Source of the DNA: Corynebacterium sp. P3-F1 | Lineage (GTDB): Bacteria; Actinomycetota; Actinomycetes; Mycobacteriales; Mycobacteriaceae | Direction of reading: 5' to 3' | NCBI RefSeq assembly: GCF_030503635.1 | Contig: NZ_CP129965.1 | Span: 2,046,001 to 2,110,000 of the forward strand | DNA length: 64,000 nucleotides | Position numbers and translations under genes: made by a program | Shown here: positions 51,811 to 59,111 of the stretch, piece after piece | Numbering within the stretch: position 1 is the first letter of the stretch | Layout: the number at the start of each line of letters is the position of its first letter | The notes under the pieces: generated by a model | Told to the model about the DNA's origin: nothing | The model's input: only the letters and a program-made list of their open reading frames with translations | The model's database searches: none

Positions 51811-52308
51811 ATGACGGAAGATCCCCGCTGGCTCAGCGACGACGAGCAGGCATTCTGGCGGCTTCTCCTCGCCGCGCGCACGACGCTCATGCGCACGGTT
51901 GAGGATTCACTGCTCGCCAGCTCCGGGTTGTCCAGTCCTGAATATGCTGTGTTGGTCGTGTTGTCCGAGGCGGATGATTACTGCATACGGCTGCGCGAAC
52001 TGCGCTCCCAGCTCGGGTGGGACCGCTCCCGCATCTCTCACCAGATCACCCGTATGGAGCGGCGCGGACTCGTGGTCAAGGAGAAGAGTCCGGGTGACGG
52101 GCGCGGTGTGATTGTCCGCCTCACCGACGCTGGGTTCGAGCGCCTAGAACGCGCCGTGCCTGACCATGTGGAAACGGTGCGCCACCTTGTTTTCGACCAT
52201 CTCGACCCGGCTGATATTCCTGCCATCCGGCGCTTCCTCGAGGGCGTCGTGGCCACTGAGACTGGCGATGAAGACGGCGCAGTCGCAGGCCCCGCTGTCA
52301 CCGATTAG
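51811..52308 (+). CDS. MarR-family transcriptional regulator
   Basis: A 165-residue winged-helix regulator. Helix-turn-helix and wing: LRSQLGWDRSRISHQITRMERRGLVVKEKSPGDGRGVIVRLTDAG, typical of MarR (D-x-R-G wing tip). It binds palindromic operators as a dimer, usually released by small aromatic or oxidising ligands. No obvious target operon adjoins; the next genes encode PspC- and YceI-type proteins, which could be targets. Single gene. Confidence 0.85.
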   Translation: MTEDPRWLSDDEQAFWRLLLAARTTLMRTVEDSLLASSGLSSPEYAVLVVLSEADDYCIRLRELRSQLGWDRSRISHQITRMERRGLVVKEKSPGDGRGVIVRLTDAGFERLERAVPDHVETVRHLVFDHLDPADIPAIRRFLEGVVATETGDEDGAVAGPAVTD

Positions 52309-52445
52309 GCGCGGGCCCAATGTGAGGGCGTCCGCCCGTTTCTTACCGTGGCGGCCGTTGTCGCCAATCGGAGATCGGAGTTGAATGGGAGCCGTAGGAA
52401 CGAATCTCCAAAAGCCACGACATCGGCGACGAGAAAGGATTCAGT

Positions 52446-52763
52446 ATGTCCACACCGATTAACCCGAATAACAATAACGGCAATGGCGCCGCACCGAATC
52501 AGGGCGACATGAACTATGCGCCGAACCAAGGTGCCATGAACCCCGGCGCGTACCAGCAGGGCCAGCTTCCTCTTGGGTCGCGCAAGCTGCACCGTTCGGC
52601 GGGCAATCGCATGATCGGCGGTGTTTGCGGCGGTATCGCCGAGACTTACAACCTTGACCCGACTCTGGTGCGTGTCATCTTCGTCGCACTGACGCTTCTC
52701 GGGTTCTCCGGCATTCTCCTGTACATCATCTGCTGGATCGTCATTCCGGACCCGCGGTACTAG
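52446..52763 (+). CDS. PspC-domain membrane protein
   Basis: 105 residues. An Asn/Gln/Gly-rich N-terminal 45 residues precede the PspC domain: KLHRSAGNRMIGGVCGGIAETYNLDPTLVRVIFV, then one long membrane helix ending IICWIVIPDP. PspC proteins take part in envelope stress sensing; small stand-alone forms are common in Actinobacteria. GAGAAAGGA precedes the ATG, and a clear terminator follows. Confidence 0.85.
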   Translation: MSTPINPNNNNGNGAAPNQGDMNYAPNQGAMNPGAYQQGQLPLGSRKLHRSAGNRMIGGVCGGIAETYNLDPTLVRVIFVALTLLGFSGILLYIICWIVIPDPRY

Positions 52764-52772
52764 GAGAAACAT

Positions 52773-52816
52773 AAACACGGCCGCGCAGCGTTCGATATCT
52801 GCACGGCCGTGTTTTT
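52773..52816 (+). terminator. Rho-independent terminator of the pspC-like gene
   Basis: An 11-bp stem AAACACGGCCG/CGGCCGTGTTT (52773-52783 with 52804-52814) ending in TTTTT, 10 nt after the stop. The A run on the other arm lets it also serve the leftward yceI gene. Confidence 0.85.
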
Positions 52817-52858
52817 GTAGGGGAGGGGCAGCGGAAATGTCTGCCACCCTGCTAGCGG

Positions 52859-53407
52859 TTAAGCGCGCTTGATGGCGGAGCCCTCAATCTCGATGTTGAT
52901 CTGCTCGCCGACGAGTGCGCCGCCGGAGTTCAGCGGTGCCTCGAAGTCGATGCCGAAGTCCTTCCGGTTGATGCTCGTCTTCGCTTCGAAGCCCAGGCGC
53001 GTGTTTCCGAACGGGTCTTCCTCAACGCCGAAGGTCTCCACGTCAAGGGTGACCGGCTTGGTTGTGCCCTTGATGGTCAGGTCGCCGGTGACGGTCCCGT
53101 TGCCGGAAGCGTCGACGTCGAAAGCCGTGGAAGCGAACGTCATCTGCGGGTACTTCTCAACGTCGAAGAAGTCCTCGCCCTTGATGTGGGCGTCACGGTC
53201 GTCATTACGCGTATCGACGGACCCCGTCACCACCGTTGCCTCCACGTTGCTCTCGCCAGGGTTCTCCTGATTTGCGGTAAGCGTGGCGGTGAAGTCGGTG
53301 AACTCTCCGCGTACCTTGGTCACCATCGCGTGGCGGACGGTGAACCCGACGGAGGAGTGGGCGGTGTCCAGATCGTAAATGCCGCTGAAGTTCGTTGTGG
53401 ACGTCAT
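52859..53407 (-). CDS. YceI-family lipid-binding-like protein
   Basis: 182 residues of the YceI family, an extended lipocalin-like barrel that binds isoprenoid or amphiphilic ligands. The N-terminus SGIYDLDTAHSSVGFTVRHAMVTKVRGEFTDFTATL is the family signature; it ends INIEIEGSAIKRA. There is no signal peptide, so it is cytoplasmic like other corynebacterial members. AAGGAGAAA in front of the ATG at 53407 decides the start over a longer frame. Its ligand is unknown. Confidence 0.9.
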   Translation of the reverse strand: MTSTTNFSGIYDLDTAHSSVGFTVRHAMVTKVRGEFTDFTATLTANQENPGESNVEATVVTGSVDTRNDDRDAHIKGEDFFDVEKYPQMTFASTAFDVDASGNGTVTGDLTIKGTTKPVTLDVETFGVEEDPFGNTRLGFEAKTSINRKDFGIDFEAPLNSGGALVGEQINIEIEGSAIKRA

Positions 53408-53604
53408 TGTATTTCTCCTTAATTTCGCTATGAACGGTTGCGCTTCGATTGTTGGTGACACGTCTACAACATGTCGTGCTCCACCCTACGACGCATTCTG
53501 CGAACTCGCCACCACCCGCCAGCGGCGACGGCCAACAGCTCTGCCGAGCCAATTACCGGCTCCGGTTTTTCGAGTGCTAGATTAAGGGGCGCTGTTACAG
53601 CGAT

Positions 53605-53678
53605 GTCTCCGTAGCTCAGTGGATTAGAGCATCGGTTTCCGGTACCGAAGGTCGCAGGTTCGAATCCTGTCGGGGACA
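53605..53678 (+). tRNA. tRNA-Arg (anticodon CCG)
   Basis: A complete cloverleaf: acceptor GTCTCCG/CGGGGAC, D arm GCTC/GAGC, anticodon stem TCGGT/ACCGA around loop TTCCGGT (anticodon CCG, reading CGG), T arm GCAGG-TTCGAAT-CCTGT. CCA is not encoded. It marks the border between the resident chromosome and the acquired region to the right. Confidence 0.95.
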
Positions 53679-53792
53679 CTTTTGTCATCGGGAGTTTCGC
53701 TTTTGCTTGCGATTCATTTCGCAAAACCTCCGTTGAAAGTCGAGATTAGCGGCCGCGAGGCCTGATTACGAAGAAAACTAGCCTCGGAACAC

Positions 53793-53830
53793 AAAAACCG
53801 GCCCGAAATTTAGGCTTCGGGCCGGTTTTT
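53793..53830. terminator. Bidirectional terminator between tRNA-Arg and transposase gene
   Basis: A 15-bp perfect stem (53793-53807 with 53816-53830), A5 on one side and T5 on the other, 8-nt loop. It can end both tRNA and leftward transposase transcripts. Confidence 0.8.
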
Positions 53831-53862
53831 GGAGCTTTTTTGCGTGTCTCCCCCACGACTTG

Positions 53863-53891
53863 CAGGCCACTCGGCGTGTGCCGGTGGCCTG
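53863..53891. other. Two-part hairpin right after the transposase-like gene
   Basis: CAGGCCAC/GTGGCCTG (8 bp) enclosing CGGC/GCCG with a GTGT loop, 5 nt beyond the stop codon and without a T run. It could be a transposition end structure or an mRNA 3' structure. Confidence 0.4.
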
Positions 53892-53896
53892 TGGGG

Positions 53897-55777
53897 CTAT
53901 GCCGCCTGGGGTGGAGCGTTCTCGTCAACCCTCCACTGCTCTAGGTCGTCGTGGGTGAGCTTGTCCGTCGGTGGCGGAGGGGTCGGCTTCTGCGACGTCT
54001 TCTTGTCCTTCTGCCACGAGAACGTGTCGAGCATCTTGATGTTCACGCCGACACACGCCATCGCGATGGCAAAGACTTGTGCCGCCCAACCGCGCATAAG
54101 CCGCGTTGTCGGGTCACCGGCACCCTGGTAGTTGCCGTTCTTGAGCAGAGAGTTACGGGACTCGATGGTGTTGCGGCGGCCGTACTCCTTGCGCCAGTCT
54201 GCCGACATGAACGCAGGCCCGTGCTGCAAGAACTTCGCTCCGTCCTCGACGGAGTTCTTGATCGTCACGGTTCGCTGGCGGCAGACCTTCGGGCAGGAAC
54301 CGGGGCTTGGAACCTCGTCCTCGGACAGGGCTTCCTTCTGGAAGCCCTTTGCCTTCTTGCCCTCCTCCGAACGCGGAACAAGCGGGCAGGTAATCTCGGC
54401 ACCCTCGGCGCGAGCAGGACAGCCCATACGCATGTCACCCTTGGCATTCGGCTTGCCGTAGGCGGACAGCTGGTACTTCGAGCGAGCCTGCAACAGGTTG
54501 ATGAACGCCTGGTCGCTGAGGTCACCGTCCTCCCACATCTTGTAGGGGTCGATAAGGGCGTGCATGTTCAGGATCGCAGGACAGTACGCCTTGCCGTCGA
54601 TGATCGGCGCACCGGAGGCCGTCACGGTCTGCAAACCACGGGTGTCACGGCGGAGGTCAGCAACAAAACCGTAGCCGAGCTTGCGCATCGGAATCTGGAA
54701 CTTCTCGGGGTTCTGACCAGGCGAATACAGACGGTCTGCGATGAAGTTGCGACGCGGGAGCTCCGGGCGGTAGGTGAGGTTTTTCAACGACTCGAACACG
54801 CGAGCACTCGGGTCGACACCGGGAACGCCGGCGGACATGCCGAGAATGAGCCCCGGGTGGCCGCCCTTTTGCGCGAAACCGTCTCCAACCATCGCAACGA
54901 GGGTCGCTTCGAGACCCCAGACGCTGTCTCTTTTACCCTCGCCGTTGTGGTCTGGCGTCTCTTTACTGTGCCAACCGAGTGTGGGAGTGGAGGCCATCTT
55001 CCTATCCGGCTTCACGCTGCCGTCTTTCATGGCCTTGATAGAAGGGTTGCCCTCATTGGTTACTTTGATCGGGGTGCCGTCAACAACAATGTCGCCTTGC
55101 CACTGGTCGAGGTGCTTTTTGTCCATCAACTCGACGGTGGCCCAAATAAGACGGTTAGACACCTCTAGGCCGCGCTTCTTCTTGAGCTCGATCTTTTCAA
55201 GCACGTCTTTGCTGGCGGTCTCAGGGTTGAAGAGCGCGGAGATAGTTCGCCACTCCTCGAAGGTGTAGCGCTTCTTCTTTCGTACCGTGGGGAAGGGTTC
55301 GCACGTCGCGAGTGCGCGGTCGATTGCCTTGGAGATTCGGTTGTACCAGGTCTTATAGACGTGGAGGTGTGCTGCGGCGCTCGTGATGTCGAAAGGCTCC
55401 TCTTTCAGTCCGAGGAGACCCCAGAGCTTGCCGTTAATGCGGAAAGCCACAGTGCGAGCCATGTGCGACTTGAGAGACGGGCCTTGAATGAGCGCTTGGT
55501 AGACCCACAAGGTCAAAGCAGTACGTGTCGAGACCTCGGCAGGCCGGCCGCCCTGGCCGACGCGAAGCCCGTCGTCGATACGCCACTGCTCGATGAGAGG
55601 AACCACGCCGGAGGCATCAACAATGCGCTGTGCCCGCTGCATGTGAGAGAACACAACGGGAGCCTCTTCGATCAAACGAATGTTCTCGGCCTTGCGATTC
55701 TGCCGGCGTATCAGCTCGTTCTTGCGCTGCGTGATTTTCTTACTAGCGGCTTTGCGTGTGTCCGTGGTCGTGGTCAT
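53897..55777 (-). CDS. DDE transposase-like protein
   Basis: A 626-residue protein with the outline of a DDE transposase. IVVDGTPIKV (Asp233), FIADRLYSPGQN (Asp348) and GRRNTIESRNSLLK (Glu539) give a D-D-E triad with the E-x2-N-x3-K pattern seen in IS4/IS1182-like transposases. A basic, Gln-rich N-terminus and a cysteine-containing insertion between the second D and E (RMGCPARAEG ... CPLV ... SPGSCPKVCRQ) may bind zinc. It is longer than the usual IS transposase (400-550). ATG 55777 has AGGAGGTG upstream. Two recombinase-like genes lie upstream on the same strand. No terminal inverted repeats were found. Confidence 0.7.
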   Translation of the reverse strand: MTTTTDTRKAASKKITQRKNELIRRQNRKAENIRLIEEAPVVFSHMQRAQRIVDASGVVPLIEQWRIDDGLRVGQGGRPAEVSTRTALTLWVYQALIQGPSLKSHMARTVAFRINGKLWGLLGLKEEPFDITSAAAHLHVYKTWYNRISKAIDRALATCEPFPTVRKKKRYTFEEWRTISALFNPETASKDVLEKIELKKKRGLEVSNRLIWATVELMDKKHLDQWQGDIVVDGTPIKVTNEGNPSIKAMKDGSVKPDRKMASTPTLGWHSKETPDHNGEGKRDSVWGLEATLVAMVGDGFAQKGGHPGLILGMSAGVPGVDPSARVFESLKNLTYRPELPRRNFIADRLYSPGQNPEKFQIPMRKLGYGFVADLRRDTRGLQTVTASGAPIIDGKAYCPAILNMHALIDPYKMWEDGDLSDQAFINLLQARSKYQLSAYGKPNAKGDMRMGCPARAEGAEITCPLVPRSEEGKKAKGFQKEALSEDEVPSPGSCPKVCRQRTVTIKNSVEDGAKFLQHGPAFMSADWRKEYGRRNTIESRNSLLKNGNYQGAGDPTTRLMRGWAAQVFAIAMACVGVNIKMLDTFSWQKDKKTSQKPTPPPPTDKLTHDDLEQWRVDENAPPQAA

Positions 55778-55832
55778 TGTTGACACCTCCTTTCGTGGGT
55801 TTCGTATGGAGTTTTTGGCAATAGAAGACTCA

Positions 55833-55856
55833 CCCTGTGTCGTGAACAGGGTTTTT
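55833..55856 (+). terminator. Terminator-like hairpin facing against the element operon
   Basis: CCCTGT/ACAGGG stem followed by TTTTT on the plus strand, in the gap between recombinase 1 and the transposase gene; it would stop rightward (antisense) transcription. Confidence 0.4.
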
Positions 55857-55882
55857 ATGGAGTTGAGTGAAGGCTTCGGTGC

Positions 55883-56878
55883 TTAACCGGAGCCGTTGAT
55901 GACGGTCAGTTTCCGCTCACCCGGCTTCTCTCTAAGAGCGCCCGCAAGCATCGCGCGAGCCTGCCTCGCCGAAACGTTCTCCGGATCGAGAAGGAACCGA
56001 CGGTAGTGCTGCAAGTCGGTCAGCCCCGCGGCCTCGCACACCGCGGACTCCGGCACGCCCTTCTTGCACTGGTTGACGATCCACGTCGTGCGGGCACGGT
56101 TGACGTCGATAACAGTGCCCTTGTGCGGAGACCGCTTTGTGAACGTGGCCACCGTTCCGGAATCCGCGGTTGAGCGAAGCGGGCGGAATAACCAGGCGTT
56201 GTCGCTTTCAGCCTCGACAACGGCCGCCCGGAGAGTCGGTGCCCACTCCTCCTCGACGGGCACGAAGCGCTTCTCGGCGCCCCGGTAGCCCCAGGGGAAG
56301 ATGACCGTTCCGATCCGGTCGGTCTCGACGTCGCCGGCAGTCACGTTGGCAATCTCCTTTGAGCGCAAGCCGGCACCCAGCGTCAGAGCGAGAAGAAGGT
56401 GGGCCTGCTTGCGTCGGGACTCGTTGCGCTCGGCGCTTGCCCAGATGCGAAGCCCCGTGATGTCCTCCTCGGTATACGGAGGGTGCTTGGAGTCGCTGCC
56501 GTACTCAGGGCGCTCACGCGGCCCGTCGAAGTTCGGGTTCACGGCCTTGGCGATTCGGCGAAGCGTTGCGCGGGAGGAGCCCTGGACGTGGTTCGCTCCG
56601 GCGTTCAAGTGGTGGTGGCAAAAGGAGTTGATCGCGCTGTCGGTGAAGACTGCCCCCACAGTCAAAGAACGGCCGTGGCTGACAACGTGTGCTGCCAATC
56701 GGGTCACGAGTCGCAAAGCTCCGCGGGTGGTGTCTGGTGTCCAGGTCTCGTCAGCGACAGCAGCGACGTGCTCTTTGACGAAGGGGGCGAGAAGCGCCCA
56801 CTCGTCGGGGCTGACGACGGTCGGTGTGTAGGACGCGATGACCTCGTCAGCGGTCACGCGCCTGCGTGTGGTGGACAT
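55883..56878 (-). CDS. Tyrosine recombinase-like protein 1, catalytic residues mostly present
   Basis: A 331-residue protein resembling phage-integrase family recombinases. The N-terminal core-binding part contains VTRLAAHVVSHGRSLTVGAVF. The catalytic part has box I LGAGLRSKEIANV (Arg172), the beta-hairpin lysine in GAEKRFVPV, box II VNRARTTWIV (Arg263; the usual His is Asn) and a C-terminal HYRRFL (Tyr292, candidate nucleophile). The R-K-R-Y set is thus plausible, but the spacing and missing His make it a divergent member. AAAAGGACA precedes ATG 56878; two 16-bp palindromes lie 80-130 bp upstream of it. Confidence 0.65.
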   Translation of the reverse strand: MSTTRRRVTADEVIASYTPTVVSPDEWALLAPFVKEHVAAVADETWTPDTTRGALRLVTRLAAHVVSHGRSLTVGAVFTDSAINSFCHHHLNAGANHVQGSSRATLRRIAKAVNPNFDGPRERPEYGSDSKHPPYTEEDITGLRIWASAERNESRRKQAHLLLALTLGAGLRSKEIANVTAGDVETDRIGTVIFPWGYRGAEKRFVPVEEEWAPTLRAAVVEAESDNAWLFRPLRSTADSGTVATFTKRSPHKGTVIDVNRARTTWIVNQCKKGVPESAVCEAAGLTDLQHYRRFLLDPENVSARQARAMLAGALREKPGERKLTVINGSG

Positions 56879-56958
56879 GGTGAATTGTCCTTTTCCGCCC
56901 ACGCCCAAGGTGGTGGTGGCATGAGCTGTTTCTGTGGTGGTTAGAGATACCTCCAGTG

Positions 56959-56974
56959 TGTGCAAACTTGCACA
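56959..56974. promoter_or_regulatory. Palindrome P1
   Basis: TGTGCAAACTTGCACA, a perfect 7-bp inverted repeat around AC, upstream of recombinase 1. Confidence 0.6.
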
Positions 56975-56992
56975 GGTCGTCAAGGTCCACCC

Positions 56993-57008
56993 TGTGCATC
57001 ATTGCACA
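56993..57008. promoter_or_regulatory. Palindrome P2
   Basis: TGTGCATCATTGCACA, 34 bp (about three helical turns) from P1, followed by GAT as in P3. Confidence 0.6.
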
Positions 57009-57083
57009 GATACTGCCACAATGGGGGCGAAAAGTGCCTGGCCAGTGTGCTTAAATGTGCTGTTCATAGGTTGTTTCACCTCC

Positions 57084-58361
57084 TCACTCGTTGCCCTTGT
57101 CGAGGTTCCGCACGAAGTCCAAGAGACGACCCTGTTCGGGGGCAGGCAAGTCGGACCAGTTCGGGGTCCGCGTGCTGTGAGCGGTGAAGTCGACGTGGGT
57201 CACCGTTGCGGTTCCCGCGTCCGGATCGCTCGCTTCTTCGCGAGAGTCCAACCCCGCAGCAGCCGGTCCACCAGTACGATCACGAGGCAGCATCTCGACC
57301 ACATCAGCAGCAGTTCCCGGCGTCGCCGGTCTTGCAGTGGCTCCGAACGCTCCCGCAGCGAAGTCCTCCGGCTTGTCGAGGCCGGCCCACCGGGAAAGCG
57401 GGTTCGCCAGCACGTCAAGCCGCTCGGCAAGGGTATCGGGGCGGGAAAGGGTCAACCGAGCCCTCTTCTCGTAGCGGCGCATGTCGCCAAAAGCGGACCC
57501 GGCAGCGGCGGCCGCGGTCTCGCGCGGAAGGTGGCGGACCACTTCACGCACCCACGTTGCTCGCAGACGGTTGAGCTCCACCCGGAAAGGCTGGCTTATG
57601 CTGAGCCGCTTCATAACCTCGCGCAGATCAGTTGCTGCCCCTCCCAGGAGCATCTCGTCAGGGTCGCGGCGCTGGGAGATAGCGAACACGATGTCGCCGA
57701 ATACGGAAGCGACAGGAACCTCTGGCGCGACACCTTCGGGAGCTCGATGAGATACATCAACCCACACCACGCCGTGAGAGTCTTTCCGAATGCTTTTCGC
57801 CTGAATGTGGCCAATCTCTGCACCAATACCCGCGCCAAGCCCCAGCCCCACAATCACGGCCGCACGCTCGAAGCGGAGCTGAGTGGATTGGGACATCACC
57901 CAGCGGCGAATGTGCTCCCAGTCTCGGGGCGCGTAGGGCGCATCGGGCACCTGGTCGGTGTCCCGACGGTGGTAGATGGACAATTCCTGCCCGTCTATCG
58001 CCTCGCGGACGAGGCGGAGCAAATACGCCTCGGTATACCGCGATTTTCCAGCCTGTCGGCTCGCCACCACGGCCTCGACGTTTTCCCTGCCGAGGACTTT
58101 GCCGACCGTGAGCTCGCGGCCGGACGAAAACGCGTGAGCAGAAGCTCGCGTGAGCACACGAAGCACCCCTCGAACGTCAAGGCTCGACGTGTTGTTGGAG
58201 ACGAACACTTCCGACCCGGTCTCCGAATCGACGGTCGCTGCGATGGCCGTGGCGCGAACGAAGTCAGAAATGTTGTTCCACGTTCCGCGGTCTGTGCCGC
58301 GAGGGACGTAGTTGTTGATCCGGCGCAGTGTTTCTTCCCGCTGTTTGTCGGTGAGGGTCAT
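57084..58361 (-). CDS. Tyrosine recombinase-like protein 2, box I arginine missing
   Basis: A 425-residue paralogue of recombinase 1. Shared segments are LTRASAHAFSSGRELTVGKVL, GLGLGAGIGAEIGHI, LNRLRATWVREVV and FGDMRRYEKRA. In box I the arginine position is Ile179, and no hairpin lysine is seen; box II Arg and a C-terminal Tyr297 remain. It probably cannot carry out strand exchange alone and may be a DNA-binding partner. A disordered Pro/Ala-rich tail of about 125 residues follows the recombinase part. The ATG at 58361 has GAGGG upstream. Divergent from the HTH gene. Confidence 0.6.
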   Translation of the reverse strand: MTLTDKQREETLRRINNYVPRGTDRGTWNNISDFVRATAIAATVDSETGSEVFVSNNTSSLDVRGVLRVLTRASAHAFSSGRELTVGKVLGRENVEAVVASRQAGKSRYTEAYLLRLVREAIDGQELSIYHRRDTDQVPDAPYAPRDWEHIRRWVMSQSTQLRFERAAVIVGLGLGAGIGAEIGHIQAKSIRKDSHGVVWVDVSHRAPEGVAPEVPVASVFGDIVFAISQRRDPDEMLLGGAATDLREVMKRLSISQPFRVELNRLRATWVREVVRHLPRETAAAAAGSAFGDMRRYEKRARLTLSRPDTLAERLDVLANPLSRWAGLDKPEDFAAGAFGATARPATPGTAADVVEMLPRDRTGGPAAAGLDSREEASDPDAGTATVTHVDFTAHSTRTPNWSDLPAPEQGRLLDFVRNLDKGNE

Positions 58362-58483
58362 CGCGCACCGCCCTCGTTCGGTGAGGCGCTGGACGCAGCG
58401 GTGTTCGATGCGGGAACCGATCCGGTACCCCCGACGCGTGCCGGACCTTGGGGGAGCACTAACCACCCAGTAGCGTGAAGGTC

Positions 58484-58825
58484 ATGCCTCGCCTCGCCCC
58501 GCCTCGACACGCCTACCCGGCGTGGCCCGACGTTGACGTGGCCGAGCTCCCGGAGGTCTACCGGAAGGCTTGGTCGCTGCGGGAGAACTTGGAAAAGACC
58601 GTCGCGGAGTACGTCGAAAATGGCTGGGCGAAAAATCGCACAGACTTTGCCCGCAGATGCGGGCTGCACCCGTCGGTTTTGTCCCGGTGGATCACCGGCG
58701 ACGTGTGGCCGTCTGCCGACACGATTGCCGCCGTCGAAGCTGCTGTCCACGCGCCCATGTGGCCGTACCAAAAGGCACCGTCGCGGCGAGGGCTCAAATC
58801 CAAGGGCGGCTACGACTACCCGTGA
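58484..58825 (+). CDS. Small XRE-like helix-turn-helix protein
   Basis: 113 residues with one HTH: NRTDFARRCGLHPSVLSRWITGDVWPSADTIAAVE (about residues 48-82), typical of Cro/XRE DNA-binding domains. The preceding helix (YRKAWSLRENLEKTVAEYVENG) may dimerise, and the basic end KAPSRRGLKSKGG adds contacts. It is divergent from recombinase 2 and is the natural candidate to bind the nearby palindromes and control the element. The start could also be GTG 58475. Confidence 0.7.
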   Translation: MPRLAPPRHAYPAWPDVDVAELPEVYRKAWSLRENLEKTVAEYVENGWAKNRTDFARRCGLHPSVLSRWITGDVWPSADTIAAVEAAVHAPMWPYQKAPSRRGLKSKGGYDYP

Positions 58826-59111
58826 GAGCCGGCGGGTGAGCTGGGGAAAATCGAGTTCGTTCTGCATGGCTAGAACGTTTTCACAGTCGAAAAAGTGACC
58901 CCCTCGGTGAGCGCAAGCCGGTCCGATTCGATGCGTCGACGCGGAGTGTGGCCATGACGACGACCGGAAGAATGAAATGTGTGCATGATTGCACAGATGG
59001 TCACCCTAATTCGGGGGTGGGTATTACCCGAATACGGGGGTGTTATGCGTAAACGCTTATCGGATTGTGTTCCGCATCGCTACCCGGCTCGGGGACCGTC
59101 GGCTACTTCGC
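58826..59111. other. 286-bp gap with palindrome P3 and a hairpin
   Basis: Between the convergent HTH and nuclease genes. It contains P3 and ATTCGGG/CCCGAAT (59009-59015 with 59027-59033), a 7-bp stem without a T run. No ORF is supported here. Confidence 0.4.
58980..58995. promoter_or_regulatory. Palindrome P3
   Basis: TGTGCATGATTGCACA, identical to P2 but for one central base and followed by the same GAT. It is not in front of a gene. Confidence 0.55.

Noticed and set aside
53951..55168. A 405-codon rightward open frame opposite the transposase-like gene
   Set aside because: The leftward frame has the DDE triad and a Shine-Dalgarno; this one has neither.
58412..58430. Imperfect palindrome GGGAACCGATCCGGTACCC between recombinase 2 and the HTH gene
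   Set aside because: The arms match only partly and no second copy was found; it may be an operator but support is weak.
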